The notes beneath the pieces are model-generated. The model ran no database searches and had not been told where the DNA came from. It saw nothing but the letters and a program-made list of their open reading frames with translations. Of a stretch of DNA of 15,478 nucleotides, positions 7,375 through 15,166 are shown piece by piece. The stretch is taken from NCBI GenBank assembly GCA_900313435.1, contig OMRF01000117.1, forward strand, positions 1 through 15,478, given 5' to 3'. A program made the translations under genes and the position numbers. The DNA comes from an uncultured Lachnospiraceae bacterium (GTDB taxonomy: Bacteria > Bacillota > Clostridia > Lachnospirales > Lachnospiraceae). Positions within the stretch are counted from its first letter, which is position 1. Every line of letters starts with the position of its first letter.

Positions 7375-9516
7375 ATGGATGTAAGTCAGTACCTTGATAT
7401 TTTTATCGATGAGACAAACGAACACATTCAGAGTCTTTCGGACAATATCATGGTCCTCGAAAAGGAGCCTGAGAACAAGGACACTATCAATGAGATATTC
7501 CGTGCCGCTCACTCATTGAAGGGGATGGCCGGAACCATGGGCTTCAAGCGCATGCAGCGTCTGACTCATGACATGGAAAATGTCTTTTCCGAGGTCAGGA
7601 ATGACACCATAAAGATCGATTCGGGCATGATAGATACCCTCTTTCAATGCCTCGACGCGATAGAGAATTATCTCGCTTCAGTAAAGGCCACCTCCGATGA
7701 GGGTACCGAAGACAATGAGCACATCATTGAAAAGCTCAACAGTTATCTTCCCGGTGCTGCCAATGCTGCGGCCAAAGATAAGGCACCTGCAGCCGAAACG
7801 AAGGCAGAGGAAGCTCCTGCACCTGCCGAAGCGCCTGAAGAGGAAGGGAACAGAGCTTATCTTGAGATGCCTCTTGATGATGCCGCAAAGGATGCGATAG
7901 GCGATGCTGCTTTAAGTTCAAAGATATATGGCTTTACCGTTTCCATACAAAAGGATTGCCTTCTCAAGGCGGCCAGAGCCTTTTTGGTATTCAAGGCTGT
8001 TGAGGATTCAGGGGAGATACTTGCGTACAATCCTTCATCCCAGGATATCGAGGATGAGAAGTTCGATCTTGATTTTTCGATCATTATCTCTACAAAGGAG
8101 GATGTAGCAAAGATCAAGGCTGCCATTGAGAGTGTTTCGGAAATAGAAAAGGTAGTTTATGGTGAGATTCCTGCCTCAATGTATTCAAGGGATGATGCAG
8201 CCGGAGCTGTATCCGGAGATGGAGGAGAGGAAGAAAAACAGGTGAGTGATGCTCCCGAGTCTTCCGCTGTGGTTCCTGCTTCAAAGAATGAGCCTTCGGA
8301 GGCTGCTCATCAGAAGTCATCTGCTCCGGCACAGAAGAAGGCTGCCGGGAAGCCTGTTACAGCGAGAACAGTCCGCGTGGATATAGAAAAGCTCGACGCC
8401 CTTATGAATCAGGTCTCCGAGCTTATCATCGCAAAGAATTCCCTTGTTTCGATCAGCGATTCCGGCTCTGTCACATCAACAGAAGGACAGCAGCTTCATG
8501 AGCAGATAGAATATCTTGAAAGGATCACGACTACACTTCATGAGTCAGTTATGAAGGTCAGGATGGTTCCGATCGAGAGTACTGTAAACAAGTTCCCTCG
8601 TATGATCAGAGATCTTTCCAGAAAGCTCAATAAGCCGATGGATCTTGTGATGACCGGTGAGGATACGGAACTTGACCGGACTGTTGTGGATCAGATCGGT
8701 GATCCGCTCCAGCACCTGCTCAGAAACTCCGCCGATCATGGTATCGAGGATCCTGATGTCCGCGAGAAGGCTGGAAAGCCGAGGCAGGGAAACATTTTCC
8801 TGAACGCATTTCAGGAGGGCAACAACGTCATCATCCAGGTTGGAGATGACGGTGGCGGTATCGACACCGATGCTGTTAAGGCAAAGGCTATAAGCAGGGG
8901 ACTTGTGTCCGAGGAGGATGCCGAAAAACTCTCCCAGAAGGAGATCATTGATTTCCTCTTCAATCCCGGATTTTCTATGTCAAAGACCATTACCGACATA
9001 TCCGGAAGAGGGGTTGGACTTGATGTCGTAAAGTCAAATGTTGAGGCGCTTGGCGGTGATGTGACCGTGAAGAGTACCCTTGGTCAGGGTTCCACCTTCA
9101 CCGTAAGACTTCCGCTCACACTTGCGATCATTCAGGCTCTCATGGTAGAGATAGCTGATGAGAAATACGCTATAGCTCTCGCCAGTATTTCAAATATTGA
9201 GAACATATCAGTAAAAGAGATAAAATATGTCGAGGCTAATGAGGTCATCCATCTCCGCGGCAGGGTCATTCCTCTCATCAGGATGAGGAATGTGCTTGAC
9301 TGCCCTGAAAAAGAGGATGAGGAGAATCTTACAGTCGTCATAGTGTCAAAGGGCGACAACCTCGCCGGTCTTATAGTTGACAATCTTATAGGTCAGCAGG
9401 AGATCGTTATCAAGTCCATAGGTAAGGTCATCGATTCCAACAAGATCATTTCCGGCGCGACTATCCTCGGTGACGGCGAAGTCGCTATGATCCTTGACAT
9501 AAACGCACTCATGTGA
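7375..9516 (+). CDS. cheA: Chemotaxis histidine kinase CheA
   Basis: CheA autophosphorylates in response to receptors and passes phosphate to CheY and, usually, CheB. At 713 residues all five domains are visible. P1 (HPt) has the phosphorylated His46 in AAHSLKG. An Ala/Pro/Glu linker at about 128-158 leads to P2 (response-regulator docking, about 184-266). A second disordered linker runs from about 270 to 328. P3 dimerisation covers about 330-405. P4 ATPase covers about 410-582, with N box HLLRNSADHG (447-456), G1 box DDGGG (491-495) and G2 box GRGVGLD (544-550). P5, the CheW-like domain, covers about 584-713. It starts 3 bases after cheB with GGGGG at 7362-7366 as part of its ribosome site. 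All key catalytic residues appear intact, so the kinase should function even though the neighbouring CheB lacks its acceptor. Confidence 0.98.
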   Translation: MDVSQYLDIFIDETNEHIQSLSDNIMVLEKEPENKDTINEIFRAAHSLKGMAGTMGFKRMQRLTHDMENVFSEVRNDTIKIDSGMIDTLFQCLDAIENYLASVKATSDEGTEDNEHIIEKLNSYLPGAANAAAKDKAPAAETKAEEAPAPAEAPEEEGNRAYLEMPLDDAAKDAIGDAALSSKIYGFTVSIQKDCLLKAARAFLVFKAVEDSGEILAYNPSSQDIEDEKFDLDFSIIISTKEDVAKIKAAIESVSEIEKVVYGEIPASMYSRDDAAGAVSGDGGEEEKQVSDAPESSAVVPASKNEPSEAAHQKSSAPAQKKAAGKPVTARTVRVDIEKLDALMNQVSELIIAKNSLVSISDSGSVTSTEGQQLHEQIEYLERITTTLHESVMKVRMVPIESTVNKFPRMIRDLSRKLNKPMDLVMTGEDTELDRTVVDQIGDPLQHLLRNSADHGIEDPDVREKAGKPRQGNIFLNAFQEGNNVIIQVGDDGGGIDTDAVKAKAISRGLVSEEDAEKLSQKEIIDFLFNPGFSMSKTITDISGRGVGLDVVKSNVEALGGDVTVKSTLGQGSTFTVRLPLTLAIIQALMVEIADEKYAIALASISNIENISVKEIKYVEANEVIHLRGRVIPLIRMRNVLDCPEKEDEENLTVVIVSKGDNLAGLIVDNLIGQQEIVIKSIGKVIDSNKIISGATILGDGEVAMILDINALM

Positions 9517-9547
9517 AATGAAAGCCTTTGAATAGGAGAAAAGTCTT

Positions 9548-10006
9548 ATGAGCGATTACGAAATTGAAACTCTGGAAGAAGAGAAGAAGCAGTACATTGT
9601 CGTGAAGCTTGGAGATGAACAGTACGGACTTGACATCTCATTCATTGACAATATAGTCGTGATGCAAAAGATCACCCGTGTTCCGAAGGCTCCCGAGTAT
9701 TACGCGGGTGTCATTAATCTTCGAGGCGAGGTTGTTCCAGTAATGAGCGCGCACAGAAAGATGGGTCTTGGGGATGACACCATTACAAAGGCTACCAGGA
9801 TCATTATCCTGAAGCTTGAGGCTCAGGGGCTTGTGGGAATCCTTGTTGACGAGGTTCGTGAGGTCGTAACTCTTGGAGAATCGGAGATAGACAGGAGTGC
9901 CCAGAACAAGAAGAACCAATCCACCTTTATTGATGGTATAGGAAAGAATGGTGAAGATCTGATATCGCTGTTTGACATTACGGCGCTGATCGACCCGGTG
10001 GACTGA
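9548..10006 (+). CDS. cheW: Chemotaxis coupling protein CheW
   Basis: CheW is the small scaffold that links receptors to CheA. The 152-residue product is one CheW domain with almost no extension. Seen: VVKLGDEQYGLDI near 18-30, the hallmark INLRGEVVPV block at about 56-65, and the GILVDEVREV segment at about 97-106, all typical. The ATG at 9548 has AGGAG at 9534-9538 (9-base spacing). It lies 31 bases after cheA and 29 before cheC. It could be confused with CheV, but no receiver domain follows, so CheW is the right name. Confidence 0.97.
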   Translation: MSDYEIETLEEEKKQYIVVKLGDEQYGLDISFIDNIVVMQKITRVPKAPEYYAGVINLRGEVVPVMSAHRKMGLGDDTITKATRIIILKLEAQGLVGILVDEVREVVTLGESEIDRSAQNKKNQSTFIDGIGKNGEDLISLFDITALIDPVD

Positions 10007-10016
10007 CTGATCAGTC
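10005..10016. repeat. Perfect 12-bp palindrome between cheW and cheC
   Basis: GACTGATCAGTC overlaps the last two bases of the cheW stop and is its own reverse complement. The arms could also pair as GGACT/AGTCC (10000-10004 with 10013-10017) around an 8-base loop. No T-run follows, so it is not an intrinsic terminator. It may be chance. Confidence 0.4.
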
Positions 10017-10035
10017 CTGAAAGGAAATAATCAAT

Positions 10036-10656
10036 ATGTCAGAGATGAGTTTTGATGAAATCAATGAGAAGTATTTTGATGTCCTGAAGGAGATCGGAAA
10101 CATTGGTGCCGGAAATGCGACCACTGCGATAGCCAATATGCTGAACCTTCGAATGGATATGAGCGTTCCGAATGTTGAGCTTATGGAGGTTGAGAGTATC
10201 GGGACCGCTATCGGATCCGAGGAACAGATAGTCGTCGGGATAATGCTTGGTGTAGAAACGGATATCAATGGTTCCATGATGTATCTCATGGATATACCCA
10301 GTGCCCATCACCTCGTAAACAGGCTCATGATGAGGGATGCTGATTACAACGAGGATTTTGATGAGATGGATCTTTCGGCTCTTAAGGAGATCGGAAACAT
10401 CATATCGAGCGCTTATCTTTCAGCGCTATCCGGACTTACAAAGCTTACGATCACGCCTACTGTCCCGTACATTTCCATTGATATGGCTGCAGCCATCCTT
10501 TCGGTTCCGGCCATACAGTTTGGAATGGTTGGTGACAAGGCGCTTTTGATCAATACAAAGATCGGTGATGACATGGGGATCAACGGTTATTTCATTCTCA
10601 TGCCTGAAGGCGATTCTTACGAGAAGATACTGGTATCGCTTGGACTGCCTGTTTGA
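10036..10656 (+). CDS. cheC: CheY-P phosphatase CheC
   Basis: CheC dephosphorylates CheY-P and binds CheD in the CheC/CheD/CheY adaptation system of Bacillus and Thermotoga. In 206 residues both phosphatase signatures of the form D/S-x3-E-x2-N-x22-P are visible: D15, E19, N22, P45 and S114, E118, N121, P144, the two halves being an internal duplication (each carries LKEIGNI). This distinguishes it from CheX (a different motif arrangement) and from FliY (which would add a FliN-type C-terminus). The ATG at 10036 has AAGGAA at 10021-10026. It sits directly ahead of cheD, its known partner, 16 bases apart. Confidence 0.97.
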   Translation: MSEMSFDEINEKYFDVLKEIGNIGAGNATTAIANMLNLRMDMSVPNVELMEVESIGTAIGSEEQIVVGIMLGVETDINGSMMYLMDIPSAHHLVNRLMMRDADYNEDFDEMDLSALKEIGNIISSAYLSALSGLTKLTITPTVPYISIDMAAAILSVPAIQFGMVGDKALLINTKIGDDMGINGYFILMPEGDSYEKILVSLGLPV

Positions 10657-10672
10657 ACAGGGGAGTTAGCAA

Positions 10673-11161
10673 ATGGGAGAGATGATAAAGGTCGGAATGG
10701 CGGATCTCAAGGTGTGTAAGGCACCTGACAATCTCACCACGATCGGACTTGGAAGTTGTATTGGAATCGCGCTCTATGATCCATCCACAAAGATCACAGG
10801 GCTGGCTCATATTATGCTTCCGGACAGTACCGCGATCAGAAACAATTCACATATCGCAAAATTTGCGGATACGGGGATCCAGAAGTTATACGACGACATG
10901 TTAAAGGCTGGTGCTAATAAGGCACGCCTTGTAGCGAAGATTGCCGGCGGAGCCAAGATGTTTGAACTTTCCGGCGGAAATACCGCCGCCATTAATGTCG
11001 GCGAGAGAAATGCCATTGCTTCAAAAGAAAAGTTGAAGCAGCTTGGAATCAGACTTCTTGCTGAGGATACCGGATTGAATTACGGTCGTACGGTAGAGAT
11101 ATACAGTGAGGATGGCTCTTTCCTTATCAAGTCTGTCGGAAAGCCTGAAAAGAAGATCTGA
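10673..11161 (+). CDS. cheD: Chemoreceptor glutamine deamidase CheD
   Basis: CheD deamidates specific receptor glutamines to glutamates and forms a complex with CheC. The 162-residue product has the expected catalytic set: Cys29 in TIGLGSC, His46 in LAHIMLP (17 residues later, as in Thermotoga Cys27/His44) and Thr23 six residues before the Cys. The AGGAKMF segment near 91-97 and the GRTVEI block near 138-143 are also typical. The start ATG at 10673 has GGGAG at 10661-10665 (7-base spacing). With CheC intact upstream and the CheB receiver degenerate, the CheC/CheD branch may carry more of the feedback in adaptation here; that last point is inference. Confidence 0.97.
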   Translation: MGEMIKVGMADLKVCKAPDNLTTIGLGSCIGIALYDPSTKITGLAHIMLPDSTAIRNNSHIAKFADTGIQKLYDDMLKAGANKARLVAKIAGGAKMFELSGGNTAAINVGERNAIASKEKLKQLGIRLLAEDTGLNYGRTVEIYSEDGSFLIKSVGKPEKKI

Positions 11162-11163
11162 AA

Positions 11164-11490
11164 TTGGCAAAGGAAAACGATCCTAAGGGCAAAAATAAAG
11201 AGAAGCCGGTAAATACAAGGACTCTTCCCGCTATTATCGTTCTTTCAGCGGCGCTTATATCCTGTGCCTTTTCGCTTGTGCAGGGGGTTGAGTTTCGGAT
11301 TTTTGTCGGACGACTCTTGTTTTCGGTAGTGATCTTTGGACTCATAGGTGTTTTTGTGAGAGTCATTCTTGACAGATACTTCTTTAATCGAAACTCCAAT
11401 GAAGAGGAGACTCCTGAAACAGAGGAGCAGAACGAAGGAGAAGAGGGGGCTTCGCAGGAAGACTCCGGTGAAAATGAAGAAGAAAGCTGA
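11164..11490 (+). CDS. Small two-helix membrane protein with acidic tail, unknown function
   Basis: I do not recognise a named family. The 108-residue product has a basic, polar N-terminus (1-20), two hydrophobic helices (about 21-40 and 47-69) and an acidic C-terminal tail (79-108, 15 of 30 residues are Glu or Asp). By the positive-inside rule both ends are probably cytoplasmic. The only start in frame is TTG at 11164, two bases after the cheD stop; no in-frame ATG exists, and the ribosome site is weak (AAGAAG-like at 11149-11155), so translation may depend on coupling to cheD. Base composition matches the neighbours. Its position between cheD and the sigma factor suggests a motility-related accessory role, but that is inference from context only. 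Confidence 0.72.
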   Translation: MAKENDPKGKNKEKPVNTRTLPAIIVLSAALISCAFSLVQGVEFRIFVGRLLFSVVIFGLIGVFVRVILDRYFFNRNSNEEETPETEEQNEGEEGASQEDSGENEEES

Positions 11491-11525
11491 GATAATCAAT
11501 TTATGATTTTTTCGGTGGAGAGATC

Positions 11526-12287
11526 ATGAAAGCTGTTGACAGGGAAAAGCTCTGGGCTTCTTATAAGAAAAACAAGACGCCTGAACTCCGTGAGCAGATC
11601 ATAATAGAATACGCTCCGCTGGTGAAGACTGTTGCGGGACGGCTATTCATGTATCTTGGAAGCAATGTGGAATTTGATGATCTTGTCGGCTATGGAGTGT
11701 TCGGTCTTATTGATGCGATAGACAAATTTGATTCCGAGAAGGATGTGAAGTTTGAGACCTATGCTTCCCTTCGCATAAAGGGGGCGATCCTGGATCAGAT
11801 CAGAAAGATGGATTGGATCCCCCGCACCATAAGACAGAAGCAGAGGAAGATCGATGAGGCCATCCGGGCGATAGAACTTCGTACGGGGAAGAACGCGGCA
11901 GACGACGAGATAGCCGCGGAACTCGGAATATCCGATGATGAGTATACGAGCTGGCAGTCACAGCTCAAGGTCACAAGCCTTGTTTCCCTGAACGAATTCA
12001 TGGAGCAGGGAAATGAGCCCGTGAGTGATGCCACACACAATACGCAGTTCATTACTCCTGAGGACAATGTGTCAAAGGAGGAACTGAAGAAGGTACTTGC
12101 TGACGCACTTAAGCTTTTGACCGAGAAGGAACGCAAGGTCATACTCCTTTATTATTATGAGGATATGACATTAAAGGAGATCGCGCAGGTTCTGGAAGTC
12201 TCCGAATCCAGAGTCTCGCAGCTTCATACAAAGGCACTTTCGAAGATGAAGACCGCAATGGGACCTTATTACGGGGTTCTTGGTTGA
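11526..12287 (+). CDS. fliA: Flagellar RNA polymerase sigma factor sigma-28 (FliA/SigD)
   Basis: This FliA/WhiG-family sigma factor directs transcription of late flagellar, chemotaxis and autolysin genes. The 253-residue length is typical. Seen: region 2 (about 25-100) with the core-binding DDLVGYGVFGLIDAIDKFD at 51-69 and the -10 recognition helix ending in QIRKMDWIPR at 91-100, region 3 (about 100-160), and region 4 (about 195-245) with the helix-turn-helix LKEIAQVLEVSESRVSQLH. Start ATG at 11526 follows GGTGGAG at 11514-11520. In B. subtilis sigD sits at the same place, late in the fla/che operon, where distance from the promoter tunes its level. An anti-sigma factor FlgM is not in this window. 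Confidence 0.97.
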   Translation: MKAVDREKLWASYKKNKTPELREQIIIEYAPLVKTVAGRLFMYLGSNVEFDDLVGYGVFGLIDAIDKFDSEKDVKFETYASLRIKGAILDQIRKMDWIPRTIRQKQRKIDEAIRAIELRTGKNAADDEIAAELGISDDEYTSWQSQLKVTSLVSLNEFMEQGNEPVSDATHNTQFITPEDNVSKEELKKVLADALKLLTEKERKVILLYYYEDMTLKEIAQVLEVSESRVSQLHTKALSKMKTAMGPYYGVLG

Positions 12288-12327
12288 GGGCTTCGGCTAC
12301 TTTGAGGAAGGACAGGCTGTAAGAAAA

Positions 12328-13932
12328 ATGCCTCAGAAGAACGGATATATACAAATCGAGGTGGGGAACGGCGATGAATCGGCAGTTCTTCATTATTATC
12401 CGCCGCTTCCTGGAGGGGAGCCTGTTACTTTTCGTGATGCCGATGAGTACCTGAGCTTTGAAGGTTATACTAATTATGATAAAAAGGCTCTTGCTGATAT
12501 TCTGAATTCGGATTCGAAGGAGAGCATTTCCATAGGCTTTTCAAGCGGTCTTGAATGTCAGGAGAGGATGGTCATCAAGGTCTCCATCGACAAGATGAAG
12601 GCAACCTGCCGTTTCATGCCTCCCAGTGTTAATGGGAAACTTATGTCTCCAAGGGATATCATCGCCCAGCTCAATGGTATGGGGATAATATTCGGCCTGA
12701 AGCAGGAAGAGATCATGAACTTCGTAAACGACAGATGTTATTTTACAGAATATGTCTTTGCTGAAGGAATTCCTCCGAGGATCGGTCGTGACGCGAGAAT
12801 AGAGTATTTCTTCAATACAAATCCATCTCTTAAACCCAAGCACAATGAAGACGGTTCCGTGGACTACCGGAATCTTAATACCATCAATGAGGTGAAGGCG
12901 GGCACTCTTCTTGCACGCCTCATTCCTGCTGATCGTGGCGAGAACGGGAAGGACATAAACGGCAAGTCCATTCCTACAAGACAGGTCAAGACAAAGAGGC
13001 TCGAATTCGGCAAGAACATCGAGATCAATGAAGATAAGACCGAGATCACTTCGAAGGTTGACGGACATGTATCCCTCTATGGAACGCAGGTATTTGTTTC
13101 GGATGTATTTGATGTTCCTGCGGATGTTGACAATTCCACCGGAAATATCAGGTACAAGGGGAATGTCCATATTCATGGTTCTATCCGCGGCGGCTTCATC
13201 GTGGAAGCTCAAGGAGATGTTATAGTCGATGGTGTGGTAGAGGATGCCTATGTCAGGAGCGGCGGACAGATCATAGTCAAGTGCGGAGTGCATGGTAAAA
13301 ACCGGGGTATTCTCGAGGCAAGGGGCAATGTCATAATTCAATTCATAGAAAACGCCAAGGTCTTTTCCGGCGGATACATAGAGACAAGTTCCATCTTATA
13401 TTCAGAGGTGAATGCCTTTGGTGACATCCTGGTCGAGGACAGAAAGGGTTACATTTCCGGCGGTGTCATAAGAGCCGGCGGGAAGGTGTCGACTCAGACC
13501 ATTGGCTCTGAGATGGGGACTCTCACCAAGATAGAGGTCGGGATGGCTCCGGATCACAAGGAAAGATATGTTGCCCTCCAGAAGGAGATAATGACTTATT
13601 CCGAGCGCATCAACAAGATAAACCCTATTCTTCAGACCTACAGGGGCTATATTTCAAAAGGTATGGAACTTGATCAGAAGAATATGGTCTATATGAACAA
13701 GCTCCTTACCGAACTCAATGAAGCAAAGGCCGCACTTCAGCAGGATCGTATGGAGTTCAACCAGCTCCACCAGGAACTGCTTAATTCAAAGCATTCCTAC
13801 GTTGATGTGAGACGGGACATCTTTGCGGGAGTAACTATCTGCATTTCCGATCTGTCCATTACGACAAAGGATAAGAGGTCCTTCTGTCGTTACGAAAAAA
13901 AGAATGGGGAGATTCAGGTCTCCAACCTTTGA
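12328..13932 (+). CDS. fapA: FapA family (DUF342) polymer-like beta-helix protein
   Basis: This is a member of the FapA/DUF342 family, found in many flagellar operons; a Vibrio member is called flagellar assembly protein A, but the biochemical role is not settled. From the ATG the protein has 534 residues. Seen: an N-terminal domain (about 1-240) with NGYIQIEV and PADRGENGKDINGK (200-213), a repetitive Gly-rich right-handed beta-helix (about 270-405) with rungs such as GNVHIHG and GDVIVDG, a helical coiled-coil region (about 412-495), and a final beta segment. The start is uncertain: the frame is open from a TTG at 12280 that overlaps fliA by 8 bases. I chose the ATG at 12328 because MPQKNGY looks like family N-termini and the TTG has a poor ribosome site, though the AGGA before the ATG is also distant (15 bases). 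Confidence 0.9.
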   Translation: MPQKNGYIQIEVGNGDESAVLHYYPPLPGGEPVTFRDADEYLSFEGYTNYDKKALADILNSDSKESISIGFSSGLECQERMVIKVSIDKMKATCRFMPPSVNGKLMSPRDIIAQLNGMGIIFGLKQEEIMNFVNDRCYFTEYVFAEGIPPRIGRDARIEYFFNTNPSLKPKHNEDGSVDYRNLNTINEVKAGTLLARLIPADRGENGKDINGKSIPTRQVKTKRLEFGKNIEINEDKTEITSKVDGHVSLYGTQVFVSDVFDVPADVDNSTGNIRYKGNVHIHGSIRGGFIVEAQGDVIVDGVVEDAYVRSGGQIIVKCGVHGKNRGILEARGNVIIQFIENAKVFSGGYIETSSILYSEVNAFGDILVEDRKGYISGGVIRAGGKVSTQTIGSEMGTLTKIEVGMAPDHKERYVALQKEIMTYSERINKINPILQTYRGYISKGMELDQKNMVYMNKLLTELNEAKAALQQDRMEFNQLHQELLNSKHSYVDVRRDIFAGVTICISDLSITTKDKRSFCRYEKKNGEIQVSNL

Positions 13933-13940
13933 TTAGTTTT

Positions 13941-13946
13941 AAGGAG
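13941..13946 (+). promoter_or_regulatory. Strong ribosome binding site before a TTG start
   Basis: AAGGAG stands 7 bases before the TTG at 13954. It is the main reason for accepting a TTG start for the 107-residue protein that follows. Confidence 0.75.
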
Positions 13947-13953
13947 TTTTGTC

Positions 13954-14277
13954 TTGTCTATCCGTCCCGTAGATTTCAACGGAATGATCCAGAGTACCGC
14001 GGAGGTTTCCACCCGGGAGAGCGAGCTTACAAAGCAGCCTGCGATCCAGCAGGACAATGCTTCCTTCACTATTGAAAGAGAAAGGCTCGAAACACCGTCA
14101 AAGGTCAATGAAAAGCCTGACATTGACGAGGATGATGGGACCGTTGACGCGGATACGGAGGGTGAGAAAGGGCAGTACCGCGGAAGCGGCAAAGGAAACA
14201 GGAAAAAGAAGGAAAAGATGTCAGATGGCTTCGTTCGGGTAAAGAGCGACCATGAATCCTTTGATATCAAGATTTAA
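13954..14277 (+). CDS. Small, probably disordered flagellar-operon protein of unknown function
   Basis: This 107-residue protein starts with MSIRPVDFNGMIQ, continues as a hydrophilic low-complexity middle (about 20-95, with an acidic stretch DEDDGTVDADTEGE at 58-71 and a basic stretch GKGNRKKKEK at 79-88) and ends in ESFDIKI. It has no signal peptide or membrane helix. From memory, short proteins with an IRP-(V/M)-D start and a terminal (F/I)DI(K/R)I motif occur beside FapA and DUF6115-like genes in clostridial flagellar operons; I cannot verify this here. The TTG start is backed by AAGGAG at 13941-13946. It lies 21 bases after fapA and 19 before the next gene. Conserved ends around a disordered middle suggest a linker or adaptor binding partners through short motifs, which is inference. 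Confidence 0.75.
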   Translation: MSIRPVDFNGMIQSTAEVSTRESELTKQPAIQQDNASFTIERERLETPSKVNEKPDIDEDDGTVDADTEGEKGQYRGSGKGNRKKKEKMSDGFVRVKSDHESFDIKI

Positions 14278-14296
14278 GTAAGACAGGAATGATAAT

Positions 14297-15166
14297 ATGA
14301 CCGGACTTGAAATAGTACTTATAATAATCGGTGCCATCATATTCGGGTTAAGCTTCTTCATGACGGAGAAGCTTTCTTCTTCTGATGTTGAATACATCAA
14401 GAAGATATCCGAAAAAGAGATCAATATAATCCTTGAGAAGGAACTTTCAAATGCGAAGGTGGTGATCGACGACCGAATCAAGGAAAAGGTTGATGACGGG
14501 ATAGAAGAGATAGAGCGCGCTACAGACAAAGATACAAACGACAAGATTCTCTCCATGAACGAGTTTTCGGATACAGTGCTTGATTCTATGAACAAATCGA
14601 ATCAAGAGGTTGTTTTTCTCCATAAGATGCTGACTGACAAGGAGGCAAAGATAGAAAGCCTTGAAAAGAACCTCCTTGAACTTGAACAAAGAGTTAATGA
14701 TTCAAAGAAGGCGCTTGACTTTGACAGAGCCCGGCTGCTTGAAGAACGCTCTGACCTCGACCGCGAGAAAGAGGAGAAAAGAGCGGCAGAAGAGGCAAGA
14801 GCAAGGGAGGAAGCGGAAAAACAAAAGGTCATGGTTGACATGACATCTCTTAAGGAAGCCTTTAAAAACAAGATATCCGAGGAGCGAAGAGAAGAAAAAA
14901 GAAAAGAAGCCGAAAAGAAGCAGGAAGAAAAAGCCGAACCTGTGCTTACCGGTATCGATCTTGCTTCTATGAAGAAGGCATCGATCAAAGAGAGTGAAGA
15001 ACGGTCGGAAAGCGAAGATGATGAAGATCGGGAGATAATAGAACTAAAGAAGCAGGGACTTTCCGAGATAGAGATCGCAAAGAAAACCGGAAGGGGAATG
15101 GGTGAGATCCGTCTTATACTGGGGCTCTTTGACTCAAAAAATAGTGAAGGAGAGAGCGAGACATGA
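14297..15166 (+). CDS. Membrane-anchored coiled-coil protein with C-terminal HTH (DUF6115-like, SwrB position)
   Basis: The 289-residue product has one N-terminal hydrophobic helix (about 4-22) and then a long Lys/Glu-rich coiled coil (about 30-215). A variable linker follows. The C-terminal segment at about 246-278 (REIIELKKQGLSEIEIAKK, then a second helix) reads as a helix-turn-helix. This matches my memory of DUF6115 proteins. It occupies the place of swrB in B. subtilis, directly downstream of sigD, whose product is also a single-helix membrane protein and promotes flagellar basal-body maturation and export activation. Homology to SwrB is plausible but not shown. The ATG at 14297 has AGGA at 14285-14288. 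Its last 4 bases overlap the following gene (ATGA). Similar Lys/Glu composition makes loose matches to unrelated coiled-coil proteins likely. Confidence 0.85.
   Translation: MTGLEIVLIIIGAIIFGLSFFMTEKLSSSDVEYIKKISEKEINIILEKELSNAKVVIDDRIKEKVDDGIEEIERATDKDTNDKILSMNEFSDTVLDSMNKSNQEVVFLHKMLTDKEAKIESLEKNLLELEQRVNDSKKALDFDRARLLEERSDLDREKEEKRAAEEARAREEAEKQKVMVDMTSLKEAFKNKISEERREEKRKEAEKKQEEKAEPVLTGIDLASMKKASIKESEERSESEDDEDREIIELKKQGLSEIEIAKKTGRGMGEIRLILGLFDSKNSEGESET

Noticed and set aside
12541..13341. 266-codon open frame on the minus strand
   Set aside because: It lies fully inside fapA, whose plus-strand translation is a clear FapA protein with beta-helix repeats. The minus-strand product has no recognisable domain.
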